NCBI GenBank assembly: GCA_015501585.1
Contig: JADNRY010000200.1
Coordinates: forward strand, 1-64,000
DNA from: Rhodocollybia butyracea
Taxonomy: Eukaryota; Basidiomycota; Agaricomycetes; Agaricales; Omphalotaceae
Direction of reading: 5' to 3'
Length of the DNA stretch: 64,000 nt
Of the stretch, positions 54,403 through 64,000 are shown piece by piece. Each line of letters begins with the position of its first letter. Position 1 is the first letter of the stretch. The notes under the pieces are model-generated. The model did not search any database and was not told the DNA's origin. It saw nothing but the letters and a program-made list of their open reading frames with translations. The translations under genes were made by a program, and so were the position numbers.

Positions 54403-55463
54403 AGTCGCACCGACTGGTAGTTTGTCCTACGACAAGTAAATCAAAATGAACATGTCGGAAGAAAAATAGACAAACTTGGGTGAATTGCCACCATTTCCCG
54501 GACCACATCTCTGAATATGTTCTCCGTGTGTGCTCCGCATCCTGGAAGATTGACTTGGGGCGGTAAACCAAGTGTTTAGCAAGGGATGGATCTCCCCACA
54601 GGCTTTTAACCATCTCTATGATATCGCGATGACGGAGGATGAACTCTTCATCTGGGTGGTCCATGAAACTCAACCGCTGGACTTTCCACTCACCAGCCTG
54701 GGGCCTGATGGAATCTACACATTTAAGGAGGCCTGCAATGTTGTTATAGGATAAGCCAAGTTTCTCAACAACCTAGATAAAGTCTGTCAAAAAATTAGCT
54801 AGAGAAGGAGTCTAATATACATACACCAGGTATTCCAAGTAAGCGATTTAAAGAATTATGCCCTATGTTATCTTTCACGACCCAGTCTGCAATGCGCCAA
54901 TCCATCTCTGAGGCAAAAGGGGCATAAATATTCGATTGAACATTACTACCGTCCATTGGGGAATTGTAAGAGAAATCGTGGGATGCACGCCACCGTTCAT
55001 ACAGAGACTTGTCCATAGGAATCCGGGCGCCAGCAGTAGGATGCTCAACTTCAAACATTGTGAGATCTTCAGCGTCGAAAGTACAAATCTTGGCTCCAAG
55101 TTGACAATCAGCCAGGGAATCTCGATGAGCTTGTGTCGAAGGACCAGGGCCGGCTTGTCCGAGGGCCACAGGCTCATCATCGTTCATACGAACGAAGTAG
55201 AATAGGTCATTCTCTTCCTTGATCTCTTGGAGAAGTTCTCCCGCCTCCCCGTCGCTGATTTCAGGAGAGATATTGCCGCCAATCTCCCGCTCCATAAACT
55301 CTTCACCTAGATCTTGCTGATCTAGCTGAGCAGTGAAGTTCTCGATGGTGGCGGATTTCTGATGTGAACGATACCACATACAGGAACAAGCCTGATCAAG
55401 GTGGCTGTTGAGACTACGGTCGTGGTCGAACCAGCGTCCACAGTCAGCCGGACAAAGAGGCAT
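54403..55463 (-). pseudogene. Plavaka transposase, N-terminal part
   Basis: Start ATG at 55461-55463. Residues 1-30 form a zinc-finger-like CPADCGRWFDHDRSLNSHLD motif. An acidic region follows, then YAPFASEMDWRIADWVVKDN and HNSLNRLLGIPGV, a hallmark of Plavaka N-termini. After an intron (about 54833-54788) the protein continues LGLSYNNIAGLLKCVDSI, IIEMVKSLWGDPSLAKHLVY and RRTYSEMWSGKWWQF. A second intron (about 54465-54415) leads to DKLPVGATV, immediately before the ATDKTQLT-type core would be expected. There the sequence changes to repeat C at about 54402. The catalytic centre is therefore lost and the gene cannot make active transposase. Confidence 0.8.
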
Positions 55464-55603
55464 TGGGAATGGCTATTTCAAGTAGGGGAGGGAGACTGTT
55501 GAAAGAGTGATGGGGAGAGGACGGTGAACAGGATAGCTGCAAAACACAATCAGTTAAAAACAAACCAAGAAAAATGACACCATACTTACTTATCGATTAG
55601 AAT

Positions 55604-55843
55604 ATGGGCGCAAGCACAAAAAAAAGCAGTGCAGAAATCAATAAGGCTAAAACAAACGCAGTCAATATTGCTATTCAGAATGTTCGAAAAAAAATCATCC
55701 TCACTGGTGGGATTGACAAGACCTGTATAAAGTTGGACAGGAAGATAAGAGCAAAGCGCACCAGTAAGAACGTCAAGTTCTACCTGGGTGCAAAGCGCGT
55801 CAGTAAGAACATCAAGTTCTCCAAGGCCACGAAGACAAGATGA
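55604..55843 (+). other. Lys-rich ORF over hairpin repeats
   Basis: 80 codons rich in Lys/Arg read through two copies of a repeated unit (GCAAAGCGC, CAGTAAGAAC, CAAGTTC). The repeat explains its composition, so I do not support it as a gene. Confidence 0.25.
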
Positions 55844-56409
55844 GCAATGTGCACCCGTTAGAACATTGAGTTCTAACCGGGCGCAGAAAGATGTAGATAC
55901 GAAGTAGAGTAGCCGACTTGAAAATAAAATGGAATTCCATATCAGTTACATTCTAAGAATGAAAACATAAAGACGTACCAAATACTCATAAGTTTACCTT
56001 CCAAGCCACATAAGAAGAATCAACAGTGAGAGATTGGTCAGTTTAGCGTATTGAGTTGGGCAAAAAGGAACGTACGAGGAGATAGGTTTGGCCATTGAGC
56101 GACGTGATGCCACTGAATGTCGAGAAAAGTGAGAGATTGGTCAGTTTAGTGTATTGAGCTGGGCAAAAAGGAACTTACGAGGAGATAGGTCTGGCCATTG
56201 CGCGACGCGATGCCGCTGAATGTCAAGAAAAGTGAGACATTGGTCAGTTTAGCCTATTGAGCTGAGCAAAAAGGAACTTACGGGGAGATAGGTCTGGCCA
56301 TTGAGCGACGCGATGCCGCTGAACGTCGAGTTCAACAGCATGCAGAAAAAACTGGCTAGAACATCATGTTCAAGACCAGAAGAAACGAGACAGCATGAAC
56401 ATCAAGTTC
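55768..56409. repeat. Six GAAC-N5-GTTC spaced palindromes
   Basis: Exact GAAC-N5-GTTC at 55768, 55807, 55861, 56331, 56359 and 56397. Several have longer arms that differ but still pair, for example TTAGAAC/GTTCTAA and CATGAAC/GTTCATG; the first and third extend towards ACCAGTAAGAAC and CACCCGTTAGAAC stems. The loop is mostly ATCAA/GTCAA-like. They could be protein-binding sites or RNA hairpins. Confidence 0.65.
56025..56333. repeat. Three tandem 103-bp repeats
   Basis: Units start at 56025, 56128 and 56231 with AGTGAGAGATTGGTCAGTTT and end near GAATGTCGAGAAA. They differ at roughly 5-10 percent of positions. No coding frame. Confidence 0.8.
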
Positions 56410-56859
56410 ATGCTGTTTGAAGTCGTCCATCCAAGTCAATTGGATGGCGACAGCCGACGCTGAGAACGATGGTGGTAGTGGAGAAGGCGATGGCCAAGGC
56501 TGAGAACGATGGTAGAGGTGGAGGTGGCTGTGAACGATGGTAGTGGTGGAGGTGAAAGTGCAGTTGGGTGTCAGGTGACCCAAGCCACTCAAGCGGTCCT
56601 GAGCGCCCCTGGGCGCTTCGGGCTCAAAAGTTTGGGCACTTTGGACTTGTTAACTCAACCCGCACGTGAACCGAAAGGTAAAAACTTCTTTCTTTCTTAC
56701 TTCTATCACTGACTCCTTTTGTCGTCTTTGCCCATCCTCCTAGCTTTTTCTCTCGCCCGCCGTTGTAAAGGAACATCCCGACCTCAGTGCTCAATTTGAC
56801 GTTGACACTGATTCAACACCGCAGATATTCAGCTTGACGCTGTTTATCTTCTGCTTCTC

Positions 56860-59429
56860 TTGAACAACTTTACATTGACAAGAGTATTCGACATCATCGG
56901 TCTCAACTTGACGCTGAACCAGGACCCGCCCAAGGTCAGTAATATTTGCTTATCAATAGTGTGGCGCCCTTTTCTGATATGATCGCAGCTCAGGTTCTAC
57001 GGCAAGACAATCGCTATCCTTCGACGCCCTCACTTGCTGGTAGGTACATTCACACTGTGAAATAATTTAAATGTCTCTAACTGCCACAGTTCAAATATCT
57101 GTCACTTCCTTACATACGATGGTAAGTCCATAAACTAACGTCGTTTGTTTACGGCTCTGACTGTTTAAATCAGCCATTGGAGAACGCAATTCTTAAATCA
57201 TTCAACGGACTGGTGGGCAAGCGTTATCCGGACATACAAGGCGGCCTTTTCATCACTTCCCCAAACATGACAACAGTACCACCCTTCGTACTTAACTCTC
57301 CGAGCAGCCCCCAACGCGTTCGTCTCCAGAAACAGTTACATTATGGGGAACACGACTTTCTTTTAAACCCTCAGCCCATCATCTCGACTCTTCCTCACCA
57401 CACACTCATTTGTTACCCAGGTGCAGGGAATGACACTTACATTTTCTGGGCTCTACCGCAGGAGGACGATTTTGAGCCCATCGAGGGCCAGAGATTGTCT
57501 GGAGTTCCTCTTGGACATATCTCCTCTATGTTCATCGAGCAGCTCTACGCCGAATACATGAAACTCTTCAGCTCCTCTGCCTCCCCAAAGTTTGCCACTG
57601 ATCCTGAGATCAAAACCTTACTCCCTCGAGTTTGCCATCTATTTTCGCAACTCTCCGTCCCCTCGCTCTTCACGCAGGCTTTAATGAGATGGCGCATAGC
57701 TCAGTGCATGATCCTTCTCATTGAAGCAAGGATAACTTGGCTTGTTGAAGTCATGCCAACATTTGGGGACCCAGATGCGTGGAAGGTTCACTCCCTTCGC
57801 AATGTTGTTGGCGCAGTCATGGAGGATTCTCTAGCTGTTGAAAGATTGTATCACGTAAGTCCTCACCTCGTATACTCTATGCTCACTGAAACCGAGACAT
57901 TTGCTCCATAGGCTGGAATACCGGTTTGGTTCTACCGTGGTCTGGAGCTAGCTTCCACCGTCAAGGTCGTAACCTGGGTGGATGACAACGCCGACGCCTC
58001 ACGTTTACACTATAGTTGGATCAATTTTGAAGACTCCACCCCTGTAAGCCCAACAGTTTACAACGGGTCCATCAAAGCATCTCAAGATCAATATCGCAAG
58101 ATGGCGGTTGAATGTTGGATGATTGCCTTTCCTGCGGCCATCTTTGGCGCAGATATTATTCAAAATGATGTTGACTACTCAAGTAACCTCCACTCCGTAG
58201 CTTCTTCCCGTACATCGAAAAACACTGTCCGCTCCTTCTACATCTACTGCTGGACCTTCTCATACCGCCAGACCTTCTTGTACCGCAGGACCTTCTCAAC
58301 TGTATGCTGCTTCTTCTCGTCCTTGGTCTCCCGCAAATCCTTCCTCTTCTCAACCTTCAAGTACGTGACCTTATCCTTCCTGCCTGAGAGATTCCTCCTG
58401 ACCCATTGATCTCAGAAGAACAGAAAACAGGCAAAAATCCTACTCTGATCAAACGCAATAAATTCCTTGAGCCTCAATCCCCCATCATGCCACATGCGAT
58501 TGCAGAATGGGTCGAGGCGGCTGTAGCGGTGTCACACAAATTCACACTTGAGGAGCAGCCTCATCGCAGGGTAAATCGTGGATATGTCCTTCCTGAACCT
58601 GCAGTTTTTGCTAACCACGAAAGCGAGGTATCTCGCCAGCGGTACTTCCTCACATATCTAAAGGTTTGTGAGGTGTTCATCGCCGCAATCTACCTCCTGG
58701 GTCCAATCGTCTGTCAGCGGCCTCCTAAGGACTGGCGCAGGCTACTGTCTCTTGAATTACATGGATCTTTAGATGCCCAAACTCGTGAAGGGGCCACTAA
58801 GCTGGAGCTGTGCCGAGAGATGAACGACGTTGCTGCGCGCATGGGCAGTTCGTTTGTAAGTTTGTTTGTTCTTCTTCGAAGATGGGTCCCTCGAGCTAAA
58901 GGTTCCTTATTAGTCTGTTGATCTCACCAATCTTGCCCAAGCATCTTCACGCTGGGACAGGATATTCTACACGGGACGTCTTCCAGATGATGTACAGAGG
59001 GCAATACTCCAGGAGATTTTTGACATCTCCTTCAAGCAGGAGTTCCTTCTGTTGGACCGGTTCCTGTATATACTCATGCCACAACAAGAAGATGGAGAAT
59101 TGGAAAACAAATACGACCCATCCATGCGTGAAGACCGGAACTTAATCATCGAAGACGCTCTCTTCAGCAATGGGCCCCCTGCCTTCGGTCATTCAGATTC
59201 ATGCTTGCGTCAGGCCGCTCTCCACTCGTTCTTCCAAGTCATGAGGGGATGGTCTCGCCCGGAAAGCCCCATGTCTACCCAGACCATCCAAGATGGTCAG
59301 AGGTTGGGTTCAAGCCATGTTCGCGCGAAGAAGGAGCTGAAGGACACCGAGTTTTACCTAGCCTCATATTACATTTATGCATTTGCTGGTTTCTTTCGCA
59401 GGGCTCCAACTATGCCCCACTTCGTTTAA
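56860..59429 (+). pseudogene. Multi-exon gene of a conserved unknown fungal family
   Basis: Coding begins somewhere in the exons before 56940 (FDIIGLNLTLNQDPPK). It continues LRFYGKTIAILRRPHLL (about 56988-57041), FKYLSLPYIRW, then a long exon 57172-57855 beginning PLENAILKSFNGLVGKRYPD and containing LSGVPLGHISSMFIEQLYAE. Exon 57912 onward starts AGIPVWFYRGLELASTVKV. Near 58185 the frame changes into a Ser/Pro/Thr-rich linker (PSTSTAGPS), which needs either an undetected intron or a frameshift. From about 58415 come HAIAEWVEAAVAVSHKF and LSLELHGSLDAQTREGATKL, and after a last intron WDRIFYTGRLPDDVQRAIL and FKQEFLLLDRFLYIL, ending TAA 59427-59429. I recall GIPVWF- and FYTGRLP-containing proteins as an unnamed agaricomycete family. 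Function unknown. No valid ATG could be assigned. Confidence 0.55.
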
Positions 59430-59739
59430 TCTTTCCTCGTTCTTGTTTCACGGCCATGTCCAGCCCTGTCCAGCTGAGGGCCCGACTTTGCAATCTGACG
59501 GATAGTGCTGAAAATTTTACTACGTTTTTTTTATATCTTGTTTGAATGTTTTAATCTACTAGAATACTATTGCGGCAGTTCCACTCGATTCAGGCGTGAG
59601 ACTGATACCAATCAGGGTGCCAAAAGGTGGCGTATAAAAGGTGTGTCCGCAACCCTGGGCTTTTTGGTCTTGCTCTTTTCTTTTCTGCTTCCACTCGCTC
59701 TTTTTTACACTCGCTCCTTGTCCCTCAAACCAAACCAAA

Positions 59740-61918
59740 ATGCCTGGTAAGTTTTTTCTAGTGTATGTATATTTCACCTGCTTACGTTCCTTTCCTAGCT
59801 TCTACTGTCACCATTACTCCAAGTAAGTGTCTTAGTATAGTTGCTCTTTCCTGTTGTCTAATTTTTTTTTCATGTTCTTTTCCTCAATCTAATTAGTTGT
59901 CAAGAAGACATGAGCTTCTGCTGCTGCCGCCATGGCCAATTCTGGAGCGAAAACTAGGACTCGAGCGGCGGCGCAAGTAGTCGGTGCCAATGCTCCTGCC
60001 AAGAAGAAGGAGATCAACCTCAAGGCTTTGGCACTTCAACAAAAGAAGGAGGCCCAAAAAAAGTCTCAGCAAAAGGCTCAACAAGCCCGAGACGCAGGTA
60101 TGTTTTATTCGTATTTTATTTACTTTGTTCTAACTTCCCTACATAGCCATTTGTGAACATGCTAGGGCCATGCGAGAGGCCCAAGGTGATGACGATGACG
60201 ATGACAACACTGCCGGCCAAGACCTTGAAGGACTTGATGGTGGCAATGACCTTGACGGTCAACGCGATAGCCCAGTTCCTCCTCTTGACGAAGAGGAACA
60301 GGATGACCAAGATCTGGATGGTCCTCTTGACGAGGACCCAGATGCTCTGTTATTCCAGGAAACCTTTGAAGGTATGTGTAACTGTTTTTTTCTACTACCG
60401 GACCTTATGCTCTTGTGCAACTTTAGGCAGTGGCTCTGACGATGAGCACTGTCAAGCAGAGCGTCATGGCAATGATGAGGACAAGGACAATGATGCCCCT
60501 GGCATTGTCGCTGGCCACAACAACAACGACAATATGGAAGTGGATTTGCCGTCCAACCAGGTAAGTATTCTATTTTTTTGTTACCATATCCATTCTTAAA
60601 TTAGCTTCAGATACAAGTGTCCTCCCCTCCTTCAACGCCTTCCAAAAAGGCTTTGAACCGCCTTCGTGCGTGCCTCGTTCTGGGCAGCTCACCCGCCAAA
60701 AGCTCTCGCTCTCGTTCCAGTGTCTCTTTGGATCCCCTCACGCCGCCTTCTTGCCGACGAGGTGGTAAGATCACCGAAAAACACTTTACGCCCAGGACAC
60801 ATCGTTTAGCTATCCTGGGCAAGAGGATGAATTGTTGTGCAACAGCAACTCAGCAACCGTTTCCTTCGGACAAGCATGGCTACAATATGGAGATACTTCA
60901 AGACTTGGCCAAGGACTACAAGGGTGAAGATGATATGGTTGAAGTTTTCGCTAGAGTTCTGGCTAGTGTTGATACCCAGCAAGAGCTGGTCCAATTTGTG
61001 GGTGTATTTTGTTCTCCTTTTCTTAGAAACTCTATTCATTTATCTACAGCTAGGCTACACGCGCAGTGGGTTTTTTTACCCACTGTATGGCAAAGGCCAG
61101 GGAGTGGGTCGCTACTCGCTTTGGATTGCCTGGGAAGATGAATTCCACTGAGGTCAAGCAATTAGTGGGCTGGCTGTTGAAGGATGGTCATTACAAGTAT
61201 GGCAAAGTTGACATTCATGTAAGATATTTTACACTGTCTTTTCTTTTCTAACATTTCCTTACAGAACAAAACCTGTAATAACAAGCTTCCATTTGGCTGT
61301 GAAGGCATTGCCCACATCCTTTGCCTTGAGGTTTTCGCTACCAAAGGTGGTGCCAACATAGAAATCTTTAGGGAAATAGTCAATGTGAGAAAGATTGCTC
61401 CAACCACAATTGCCTTGATGATTACTTTTGTTATACATTGCTTTCTCTTTTATTGATTTGTACTGACATAATTGTAGATTGAGCATTCTTTAAATGAATA
61501 TGTTGAAGGTGTCTATAGACATGTTGAGTTTTCTGATACAGCTAGACCACGGTATGTTCACTTGTCTATTTTATTCCTTTGTTGCTGATATGTGCTATAG
61601 CTATTGTTTCCATCTTTCTTCCTTCAACTGCATTGCCAACAAAGCTCCTAAATGGGCCAATAACTTTGCCACTAGTCTGTACAAGCTGATCTTGTAATTG
61701 ATTGTTTTTTTGTTTAGTAATGTTCTTATAACAGTATCTTGGTAGGACACAGTCAAACAAGGAATTTTTGCTTGATGCGGAAGCTGATGACCTCACCGAA
61801 GTTGACATGTTGCTGCTCCTGTTGACAATAGAGGTCCTTCACCTCTCCCATCTTCACCACCACCTCGCTCTTCACCTCTTCACTCTTGAGAACTTGGAGT
61901 GCTGTGATTTGTTTTGAT
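59740..61918 (+). pseudogene. Multi-exon gene, DUF6532-like C-terminal region
   Basis: Two tiny exons (59740-59746 and 59799-59822) plus the start of exon 3 (59897) encode MPASTVTITPIVKKT followed by TGA (59911-59913). The frame then stays open as ASAAAAMANSG, with another ATG at 59932. Later exons encode basic (KKKEINLKALALQQKKEAQK), very acidic Asp/Glu and Ser/Pro regions, then THRLAILGKRMNC and PSDKHGYNMEILQDLAKDYK. The C-terminal exons (about 61048-61550) read FGLPGKMNSTEVKQLVGWLL, GCEGIAHILCLEVFATKGGA and IAPTTIALMITFIEHSLNEY. This resembles DUF6532 proteins of mushrooms in my memory, unverified. Exon ends near 61780-61918 are uncertain. If the TGA is real, either translation restarts at 59932 or the gene is dead. 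Confidence 0.5.
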
Positions 61919-62640
61919 CAAAACAATCTCTCTTTTTTATAAAACATTGTCACTCTTTTCTTTCTTTTAATATGTCTTGCTTCTGTATTTATTGGGGGTA
62001 TCTTAGCTTGTTGCTTTAATCATTATTTAATTTCAGTATGTAGTCAAAGTACTTAGGTAGTTAGATGCTGCAATACAATTGTTGATTTTGATTTATTATT
62101 TGAGATATTTAATCTTCGGTTTGCTTGCAGTGGACTTGAGTATGTTCATGTAAGCTTGTGCTGTGCTTTAGCTGTACTTGAAGCATACTGAAGCGTACTT
62201 CTATTATGCCTGGGCTTACTCATGATTGACTGAGGCAAACTTGAGATGAGCTGGGGACAGACTTGGGCTTGTCTCAAGTGGACTTTGGTTAACTTGGGAT
62301 AAACCAAGTGAGACTTGGGTGAACTTGAAGATGCCTTCAGCTTACTGAGGTGGCTTTGAGGTCTACCTGAGTAGCACTAGGAGGCCACTCAGGTGCACCT
62401 GGTGAACTTGAGTGTGGCCTGAGGTGGCTTTAAAGCCTACCTGAGTAGCCCTAGGAGACCACCCAGGTGCACTTGGTGAACTTGAGTATGACTTGAGTGA
62501 CTTGAGTGAGCTTGAGGCCAGCCTGAGTAAAAGTAACCTTGTGAACTCAGTCTCTGGCAGCTCAAGTGTCCTGTCCAACTTAGAGGCTTTCAAGTCGCTA
62601 GAGGAGCCCTAGCCTCTCTAAGCTTGCTGGAGTAGGGAGG
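61919..62640. repeat. TTGAG-rich degenerate minisatellite
   Basis: From about 62160 to 62560, words like ACTTGAGT, GCTTGAGG and CTTGGGTGAACTTGA recur every 15-40 bp, and a duplicated unit of about 100 bp (GAGTAGCACTAGGAGGCCAC / GAGTAGCCCTAGGAGACCAC) is visible. 61919-62160 shows nothing recognisable. Confidence 0.55.
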
Positions 62641-62697
62641 GTATTTTCCTGATGTCCGGCCATTGCAACTGCAGTCATACCAGGACACTCTCTGCCG

Positions 62698-63000
62698 ATG
62701 ATTATTTATGCTTCTGCCATTAGTTCTCGATGGTACACAGTGACCAAAGGCCTCAGAGTCGGAGTATTCAACTTGTGGTAGGGTACTTTCTAATCTTTAC
62801 TGGTACCGTTCTCAACCCATGATAACAGGCCTGAAGTCTCTCCTGTTGTTGTCGGTGTATCAAGAGCTTGTTCACTCCGTCTCTCAACCCGCGCTGCTGC
62901 CAAGCAAGCATTCAACAATGCACTTCAACATGGTGATGTCGAAGATTTTGGCCTTGCCAATGCGGTGACTTCTGACGCAGTGGTGACATCTAGTGCTTGA
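62698..63000 (+). CDS. RNase H1 N-terminal-like (Cauli_VI-type) domain protein, 83 aa
   Basis: Exon 1 is 62698-62777 and exon 2 is 62829-63000; the 51-nt intron runs from GTAGGG to AACAG. The spliced protein contains RWYTVTKGLRVGVFNLW, split by the intron inside the last Trp codon, then PVVVGVSRACSLRLSTRAAA and KQAFNNAL. That is the full pattern of the hybrid-binding domain at the N terminus of RNase H1 (Y-V-G-x-x-x-G-V/I-x-x-x-W, then V-x-G-x-S/F, then F/S-x-x-x-x-A). In RNase H1 it binds RNA/DNA hybrids. No RNase H catalytic domain follows: the ORF stops at TGA 62998-63000 with an acidic Ser/Thr tail. It is either a standalone domain gene or the end of a larger degraded one. The start codon is the first ATG in frame. 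Confidence 0.65.
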
Positions 63001-63255
63001 TATAATGTACCTCAATAATCTATGTTTTGTTTACCACAAAAACTCGCTCTGTAGTATGATGTATTACTCCGTAAACAAACATCTTCTGTTTTTCTGAAAT
63101 GCCTGCAGTGCTGAAAAGTGTATATAATTACAAATTGAAAGATAACAAGTGCATATAAAAGGGTAGTAAATGCGTACCATAATTGCAAAGGCACAAAGTA
63201 CTTGGATGGACAAGGGACAAGTGGCAAAAAGCAAGTAAATGTTATAAGGGTGTTA

Positions 63256-63579
63256 TCAGTTCTCTTGCTGATACAGTAACACCCCACGCTGGTGACGAGA
63301 GCTGATTTCATGTGAGTCTTCTAGTGCCCAACACACCAAATCCTCTACCCACTGGACAAGACAGTGAATTTCAGTCTTGATTTTCCCAACCGTAACAGCT
63401 TCATCTGCCTCTGGCCCCATCTCAAACAAGATTTTGCGGTAATATAACATGGCCTTTTCCTGAAAATTGTTCAATTCATCAAGTGCATCTTCAAAAACCT
63501 TCGATTTGTTCATGCTCATAATATCCTTCAGCCATTGTCGGACTAAGTTGTCGCAGAACTGCTGACCCGAGTTTGCCAT
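63256..63579 (-). CDS. Small helical protein of unknown function
   Basis: 107 codons in one exon from ATG 63577-63579 to the stop at 63256. The predicted protein is mostly helical (FCDNLVRQWLKDIMSMNKSK, then EDALDELNNFQEKAMLYYRK) with several Trp/Cys near the middle (CLVQWVEDLVCWALED). No signal peptide or known motif. There is nothing to compare it with in this window, so it could be a short gene or the last exon of one starting further right. Confidence 0.35.
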   Translation of the reverse strand: MANSGQQFCDNLVRQWLKDIMSMNKSKVFEDALDELNNFQEKAMLYYRKILFEMGPEADEAVTVGKIKTEIHCLVQWVEDLVCWALEDSHEISSRHQRGVLLYQQEN

Positions 63580-64000
63580 AAAATGTTGCAGTTTGGCTTT
63601 GAGTTGAAAGGACTTTAGTACCCAATGCTCAGAAGCAGAGTCTGTTTGAGTCTTGTTTGATGATGAAAGAGCGAGCTGGCGTAGATGTAGGGCTATTTAC
63701 ATTCATTGATGTTTTTCCGTGTAGAATAGAAGGCATACATACCTTGTGGGAACCCTGTTCTTGGGCTAACTTTGTTTGTGCAATGTTTTGAGTGTTTAGT
63801 TCTATATATTGTGAAGAAGGAGTATGATTGGGTGAGCGAAGCAAATCCAATGTTCACACGTGACCTGAAAAACGAGGACAGCCACAATGAGCGGACACTA
63901 AAACGCTTTGGCCGGCTAAAGCGAGCGCGCGGGGCGCCCGACCCAATTTCAGTTATGTATCGAGAGTTACACAACCGTATGGACATCAAATACTTAGAAG
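63580..64000. other. Terminal stretch, no supported gene
   Basis: Short minus-strand ORFs overlap here, but none has recognisable features. 63850-64000 is GC-richer than its surroundings (GCGAGCGCGCGGGGCGCCCG), possibly the edge of another repeat. Confidence 0.4.

Noticed and set aside
55604..55843. Lys-rich protein gene
   Set aside because: Its composition is dictated by hairpin repeats; no start context, introns or family support.

Overview
The window looks like chromosomal DNA of a filamentous basidiomycete, most likely an agaricomycete. The reasons are short spliced introns (about 45-60 nt, with CTAAC-type branch sites), a Plavaka-type transposase, Tad1-like LINEs, a PIF/Harbinger element with its Myb/SANT partner, and proteins resembling families I recall from mushroom genomes. 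No bacterial operons, rRNA, tRNA or CRISPR arrays were seen. All family names come from motif recognition, not from a database search.

Most of the window is a graveyard of mobile DNA nested inside mobile DNA. (1) 1-6651: two large fold-back (palindromic) elements, one inserted in an arm of the other with an 8-bp target duplication (TSD). Their arms carry arrays of the palindrome GGTCATGACC, one arm holds a hairpin MITE, and another holds a solo LTR. (2) 6929-10115: copy A of a TIR element that also occurs as copy B at 41538-44456. A solo LTR and a 1-kb TIR element interrupt A, a hAT-like MITE interrupts B, and each copy supplies the empty sites of the other. (3) 10595-20454: a PIF/Harbinger element (Myb/SANT ORF on +, broken DDE transposase on -). 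Its left terminal repeat is split by a nearly complete 6.15-kb LINE (10617-16766). (4) 20455-25252: MITEs, a gag-like retroelement ORF and short repeats.

(5) 25253-27667: a multi-exon flavin-containing monooxygenase-like gene, the best conventional gene here. (6) 29236-31259: a decayed gene of an unnamed family with a perfect hairpin MITE in its intron.

(7) 32411-50330: a small host gene of about 125 codons whose first intron, ancestrally 55 nt, appears to hold a 17.4-kb LINE. That LINE is itself invaded by a gag-only LTR element, by TIR element B (which carries the hAT-like MITE) and by an unresolved 1.5-kb insert. Restoring the intron joins the exons in frame.

(8) 50750-55463: a Plavaka transposase gene whose catalytic middle has been replaced by other repeats. 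(9) 55.5-56.9 kb: six GAAC-N5-GTTC spaced palindromes and a 3 x 103-bp tandem repeat. (10) 56.9-64 kb: two multi-exon genes of unknown or weakly assigned function, an apparently complete 83-aa protein made of an RNase H1 N-terminal-like (Cauli_VI-type) domain, and one small unassigned ORF.

Nothing here forms a metabolic cluster. What ties the region together is its layered insertion history, which can be dated in relative terms from TSDs and reciprocal empty sites.
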